Assembly: GCA_046350375.1 (NCBI GenBank)
Contig: JAXMAO010000006.1
Span: 184,046-248,045 of the forward strand
DNA length: 64,000 bases
DNA from: JAXMAO01 sp046350375
GTDB lineage: Bacteria > Planctomycetota > Phycisphaerae > UBA1845 > UTPLA1
Direction of reading: 5' to 3'
A program made the translations under genes and the position numbers. The notes beneath the pieces are model-generated. The model saw only the letters and a program-made list of their open reading frames with translations, was not told the DNA's origin and did not search any database. Below, in pieces: positions 61,009-64,000 of this stretch; the first letter of the stretch is position 1, and each line of letters starts with the position of its first letter.

Positions 61009-62655
61009 CTACGGACCGGCCGCGTCCTCCGCCTCGTCCGAGCTCGGCTGCGATCCGGCCGCGGCCGCCTGCGTCGCCGACGGAATGGACTGCTCGAGCG
61101 TCTGTCCGAGCTGCCCCAGCCCGGCCGCCCCCAGCTTCAGCAGCACGTCGGTCGGCTTCTGCCGCCCGACATCGCGGACGACGTCCTCCACCCCCGAGAA
61201 CAGCTTCTTGGTCGCCTCGGGCGACAGCTGCATGTCCTGCACCTTCTTCGCCAGGAACTTCGTGAACTCATCGTTCTTTCGCTGAACCGCCTCGTTCAGT
61301 TCACGCTCGGCGTTGAAGCGATCCTCGACCTGCCGCTTCTCGGCCAGGGCCTGCTCGAGCTTTCGGCGTTGCTCGGCCGACGACCAGCGCCACGCCATCC
61401 CCAGCGCCACGCCCACGAGGATCACGATCGTCCCCACCGCCGCCGCCGTGTAGCGCCGCATCCACAGCGCCTTGCCGATCAGGTAGGTCGCGCTGTCGCG
61501 CTTTGCCGCGATCGGCTCGCCCTCCAGAAACCGCCGCACGTCGTCCCCCAGCGCCGCCACCGACTGGTAGCGCGCCTCGCGCTTCTTCTGCAGCGCCTTC
61601 AGCAGAATGGTCTCCAGCTCGTCGCTCAGCTCGCGCTTCACCCGCGACGGACGCTGCGGCTCGACGTGAACGATGTTGTGCAGCACCTCGCCCAGCGCCA
61701 CCTGCGTCGGATAGGGCATCGCGCCGCACAGCATCTCGTACAGCATCACCCCCAGGCCGTACACGTCCGTCCGCATGTCGATCGCCATCGGATCGCCGGC
61801 CACCTGCTCCGGCGCCATGTACGCCGGCGTACCCACGATCTGCGCCGTCATCGACATGTTCGCGTCGCGCATCCCGCCCGCCTTGGCGAGCCCGAAGTCC
61901 AGAATCCGCGGCTCGCCCTCCGCGTCGACCAGCACGTTGGCCGGCTTCAGGTCGCGATGCACCACGCCGCGCAGATGGGCATGGCTGATCGCCAGGCAGA
62001 CCTTGAGGAACAGCCGCAGCCGGTTCTCGACGCTGCCCCCGTCAGTTCGAAGGTAGTCGTCTAGCGTCCGGCCGTGGACGTACTCCATCGCGTAGTACAT
62101 CCGCCCGTCGCACGATCCGCTGTCGTAGATCGGCACGATGTTCGGATGGCGCAGCTGCGCTGCCAGCTCGATCTCGCGCTCGAACCGCCGCCGCGCCGAA
62201 TCCGATGCGAACGGCCCTTCCAGCAGCACCTTCAGCGCCACCGCCCGCTTGGTCGATTTCTGCAACGCCCGGAACACCACCCCCATGCCGCCGCGGCCCA
62301 GCTCGCGCTGCACTTCGTACCCGTCGATCTGCGGCAGCCCGCGCTCGTCCGGCCTGCGGACGCGCTCACGCGGCGGCGCCGACGAACCCGACCCGGGCGT
62401 AATGACGTGGGTCCGGTCGGCGTCCGACGAGCCGCCGCCCACACCCGACAGCCCGCCGATCATCCGCACCCCCGCCAGGTGCTGCCGCAGCTCGGCCGCG
62501 CAATCCGGATGCGATGCGACGAAATCATCGACCGACAGCGCCTCGCCGGCCCGCTGCCGGTCGAGATACTCGTTCAGCAGCGCCCCGATCTGCTCGGCGC
62601 GCGCATCGCCGTCGTCGCCCGGCGGGATCGGCTCTTTCGATCGCGGATCACTCAT
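61009..62655 (-). CDS. Transmembrane Ser/Thr protein kinase (PknB type)
   Basis: 548 residues from ATG 62655. After about 110 disordered residues the kinase domain (113-395) has L-G-R-G-G-M-G-V-V (119-127), the lysine in V-A-L-K (142), H-R-D-L-K-P-A-N (233-240), D-F-G (253-255) and A-P-E (291-293). All catalytic residues are present, so it should be active. A transmembrane helix lies at 403-423, and the outer part (about 425-475) is coiled coil, possibly a sensor or dimeriser. It is divergent from an ECF sigma factor gene, a common planctomycete pairing. Confidence 0.94.
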   Translation of the reverse strand: MSDPRSKEPIPPGDDGDARAEQIGALLNEYLDRQRAGEALSVDDFVASHPDCAAELRQHLAGVRMIGGLSGVGGGSSDADRTHVITPGSGSSAPPRERVRRPDERGLPQIDGYEVQRELGRGGMGVVFRALQKSTKRAVALKVLLEGPFASDSARRRFEREIELAAQLRHPNIVPIYDSGSCDGRMYYAMEYVHGRTLDDYLRTDGGSVENRLRLFLKVCLAISHAHLRGVVHRDLKPANVLVDAEGEPRILDFGLAKAGGMRDANMSMTAQIVGTPAYMAPEQVAGDPMAIDMRTDVYGLGVMLYEMLCGAMPYPTQVALGEVLHNIVHVEPQRPSRVKRELSDELETILLKALQKKREARYQSVAALGDDVRRFLEGEPIAAKRDSATYLIGKALWMRRYTAAAVGTIVILVGVALGMAWRWSSAEQRRKLEQALAEKRQVEDRFNAERELNEAVQRKNDEFTKFLAKKVQDMQLSPEATKKLFSGVEDVVRDVGRQKPTDVLLKLGAAGLGQLGQTLEQSIPSATQAAAAGSQPSSDEAEDAAGP

Positions 62656-62922
62656 GGACGCCTGCCCGGCATGCCTCCGCAAGTCCTTGTCTCAGTGTAA
62701 CTTCGCGGCGACGCGCGGAAAAGTTCACCGCGGCCGCTCGCGCCGGCCCCGATCAGTGATATTCGCCCGAAACTACCCGAATCCCCGATATCTGCCATTA
62801 GAATATGGCGCGCAGATTGGAGTCTGCGGCGCGGCGGTCGGCGACGTTTCCCTGAAACCGACCGTCGTCGCGACGCGCCCGCACGGCCGCCAGCCCGCAC
62901 CGCACAGCCCCGAGGCCCGCAC

Positions 62923-63555
62923 TTGGAACCCGCCAACGACCAGAGCGCCATCCTCGTCCGAAACGCCGTCGCCGGCGACGAGCGCGCCCTCCAGCGGCTG
63001 CTCCTGCTCTATCACCCGCGGCTCCGCGCCCGGCTCGTCCGCCAGATGGACGAGACCATGAAAGGCCGGCTGGAGCCCGAGGACATCCTCCAGCAGGTCT
63101 ATCTCGAGGCCTTTCGCGCCGTCGGCACATTCCAATATCAGGGGGCCGATTCGTTCCTGCGCTGGCTCTTCACGATTCTCGATCGCAAGCTGATTGACGA
63201 GCATCGCGCCCTGCACGCCGAGCGGCGCGACGTCCGCCGCGAGGTTCGCGGCGCGCCCCCCAGCCCCACCGACGGCGCCAGCTACGTAGACCTGCTGCAG
63301 CGCCTGACGGCCGAGGTCGGCACCGCCAGCCGCGTCGTTCGCCGCAACGAGGCGCTGGGCGCGCTGGCTGTATGCCTGGCCGCCCTGCCCGATCACTACC
63401 GCGACGTGATCCGCCTGCGATTCATCGAGGGGCTGCCGGTCGCCGACGTGGCAACTCGCCTGAAGCGCACCAACGGCTCGATCCACATGATCTGCCACCG
63501 CGCGCTGACGGCGCTGCGCGAGGAGATGGACAAGCTTGACCTGCGGCCGGAGTGA
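62923..63555 (+). CDS. ECF-type RNA polymerase sigma factor
   Basis: 210 residues. Region 2 (about 15-90) has D-E-R-A-L-Q-R-L-L-L-L-Y, E-D-I-L-Q-Q-V-Y-L-E-A-F and F-L-R-W-L-F-T-I-L-D-R-K-L-I-D. Region 4 (about 140-205) has L-P-D-H-Y-R-D-V-I-R-L-R-F-I-E-G-L and the helix-turn-helix V-A-D-V-A-T-R-L-K-R-T-N-G-S-I-H-M-I-C-H-R-A. That arrangement is typical of planctomycete sigma factors linked to protein kinases. The start I choose is TTG 62923; no ATG or GTG fits as well. It is divergent from a kinase gene across 267 bases. Confidence 0.93.
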   Translation: MEPANDQSAILVRNAVAGDERALQRLLLLYHPRLRARLVRQMDETMKGRLEPEDILQQVYLEAFRAVGTFQYQGADSFLRWLFTILDRKLIDEHRALHAERRDVRREVRGAPPSPTDGASYVDLLQRLTAEVGTASRVVRRNEALGALAVCLAALPDHYRDVIRLRFIEGLPVADVATRLKRTNGSIHMICHRALTALREEMDKLDLRPE

Positions 63556-63824
63556 CGCGGTGACTGCCGCGAGGGTTCAGCGCCGTTGATCGGAGAAGGA
63601 GCCGGTGCCTGCTGTGACTGCGGCAGGCGCGCGGCGGACGCTGGAGTGCGTGCACTACAGCGCTGTCGAGCGCGCGGCCGATCGGAGCCCACCCCGGTAG
63701 GGCGAATACGCTCCCTTTCTCCGCGTCCCCGCGACGCGCAGGAGCTTCTGCCGGTAGGGCAAGGATCCTCCTTGCCCCTGACTGCGTGCGACGGGCGATG
63801 AGCCGATCCGAAATGTCTCTCGGC
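63556..63824. other. Intergenic region between the sigma factor and rRNA tail
   Basis: No gene is evident. It contains the decamer CCGGTAGGGC (63751-63760) and a near-repeat CCGGTAGGGC at about 63696, and a hairpin (separate entry). The rest is unremarkable G+C-rich sequence. Confidence 0.45.
63757..63777. repeat. Hairpin GGGCAAGGA / TCCTTGCCC
   Basis: A perfect 9-bp stem (63757-63765 with 63769-63777) around a three-base loop. It lies about 200 bases after the sigma factor gene and could terminate that gene, although no T-run follows on the plus strand. The neighbouring CCGGTAGGGC copies suggest an interspersed repeat. Confidence 0.4.
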
Positions 63825-63867
63825 AAAAAAAAGGCGAAGGCCGATCGCCTTTCGACGATCGGCCTTC
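63825..63867 (-). terminator. Terminator of the rRNA operon (minus strand)
   Basis: A perfect 12-bp stem, GAAGGCCGATCG (63836-63847) with CGATCGGCCTTC (63856-63867), has an 8-base loop. On the minus strand it is followed after four bases by eight T (A at 63825-63832). It lies 6 bases beyond the 5S rRNA and is the clearest intrinsic terminator in the window. Confidence 0.85.
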
Positions 63868-63873
63868 AAAAAG

Positions 63874-63978
63874 CTGGCACCAATCTACTCTCGCCCCTTC
63901 GGACTACCATCGACCTGGAGGGCTTCACTTCTGAGTTCGGAATGGGATCAGGTGTTGGTCCTCCAGTATGAGCACCAG
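63874..63978 (-). rRNA. rrf: 5S ribosomal RNA
   Basis: The reverse strand gives a full 5S RNA of about 105 bases. The ends CTGGTGCT and GGTGCCAG pair into the terminal stem with some G-U pairs. Inside are CCCATTCCGAACTCAGAAG and AAGCCCTCCAG, the most conserved 5S segments, then GATGGTAGT and GCGAGAGTAG near the 3' end. The 23S gene should lie to the right, outside the window. The exact ends are estimated from the stem. Confidence 0.93.
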
Positions 63979-64000
63979 CAAAACCCGGGCGGCCGTTTCC

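Overview
The window is a G+C-rich stretch of a bacterial chromosome that reads as a planctomycete, most likely a Phycisphaerae-type lineage. This is inferred, not searched. The pointers are an exported protein ending in a dockerin-like pair of calcium loops, a divergent Ser/Thr kinase and ECF sigma factor, a CX4CH haem protein, many planctomycete-style exported or small proteins, and the general protein style. Nothing looks phage- or plasmid-borne. No CRISPR array or intact insertion sequence was seen.

Layout. 0-7.4 kb (minus): the end of a lipoprotein hydrolase, a diguanylate cyclase, a lipoprotein, glyA, an MFS transporter and ribosomal protein S1. 7.8-13.6 kb: a CAU tRNA, a small membrane protein, mnmA and two related exported proteins. 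13.7-20.3 kb (minus): a lipoprotein plus a complete oligopeptide/nickel-type ABC importer whose genes overlap by 4 bases; its oppD-like gene is broken by about six indels. 20.5-26.6 kb: rex, a coiled-coil membrane protein, ahcY, a third exported protein of the same type and a small protein. 26.6-28.1 kb is a gene-poor stretch bounded by two near-identical palindromes, followed by a winged-helix regulator and a three-gene set of tiny exported proteins. 29.8-42 kb: a frameshifted nuclease, hisS, rsmD, a CCA-adding-type enzyme, a propeller-dockerin protein, hutU and hutH, an endonuclease III relative, a CPBP protease and a Xer recombinase.

42-57.8 kb (minus) is a flagellar filament and probable glycosylation block: two flagellins, a giant FliD, FliS, a TPR protein, a lipoprotein, two family 2 glycosyltransferases and an HldE-like enzyme with its domains in reversed order. 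58-63.6 kb: a frameshifted TPR lipoprotein, a cytochrome-like exported protein, and a kinase divergent from an ECF sigma factor. The right edge holds a 5S rRNA on the minus strand with a strong terminator, the tail of an rRNA operon whose 23S gene would lie outside the window.

Two themes run across genes. Several genes (mnmA, rex, rsmD, hutH and an 82-residue membrane protein) have a good -10 box 6-9 bases before the start codon, which suggests leaderless transcripts. Three loci (oppD-like, the PD-(D/E)XK nuclease, the TPR lipoprotein) carry dense indel clusters while the pieces keep family consensus in other frames. That looks more like local assembly error than old decay.
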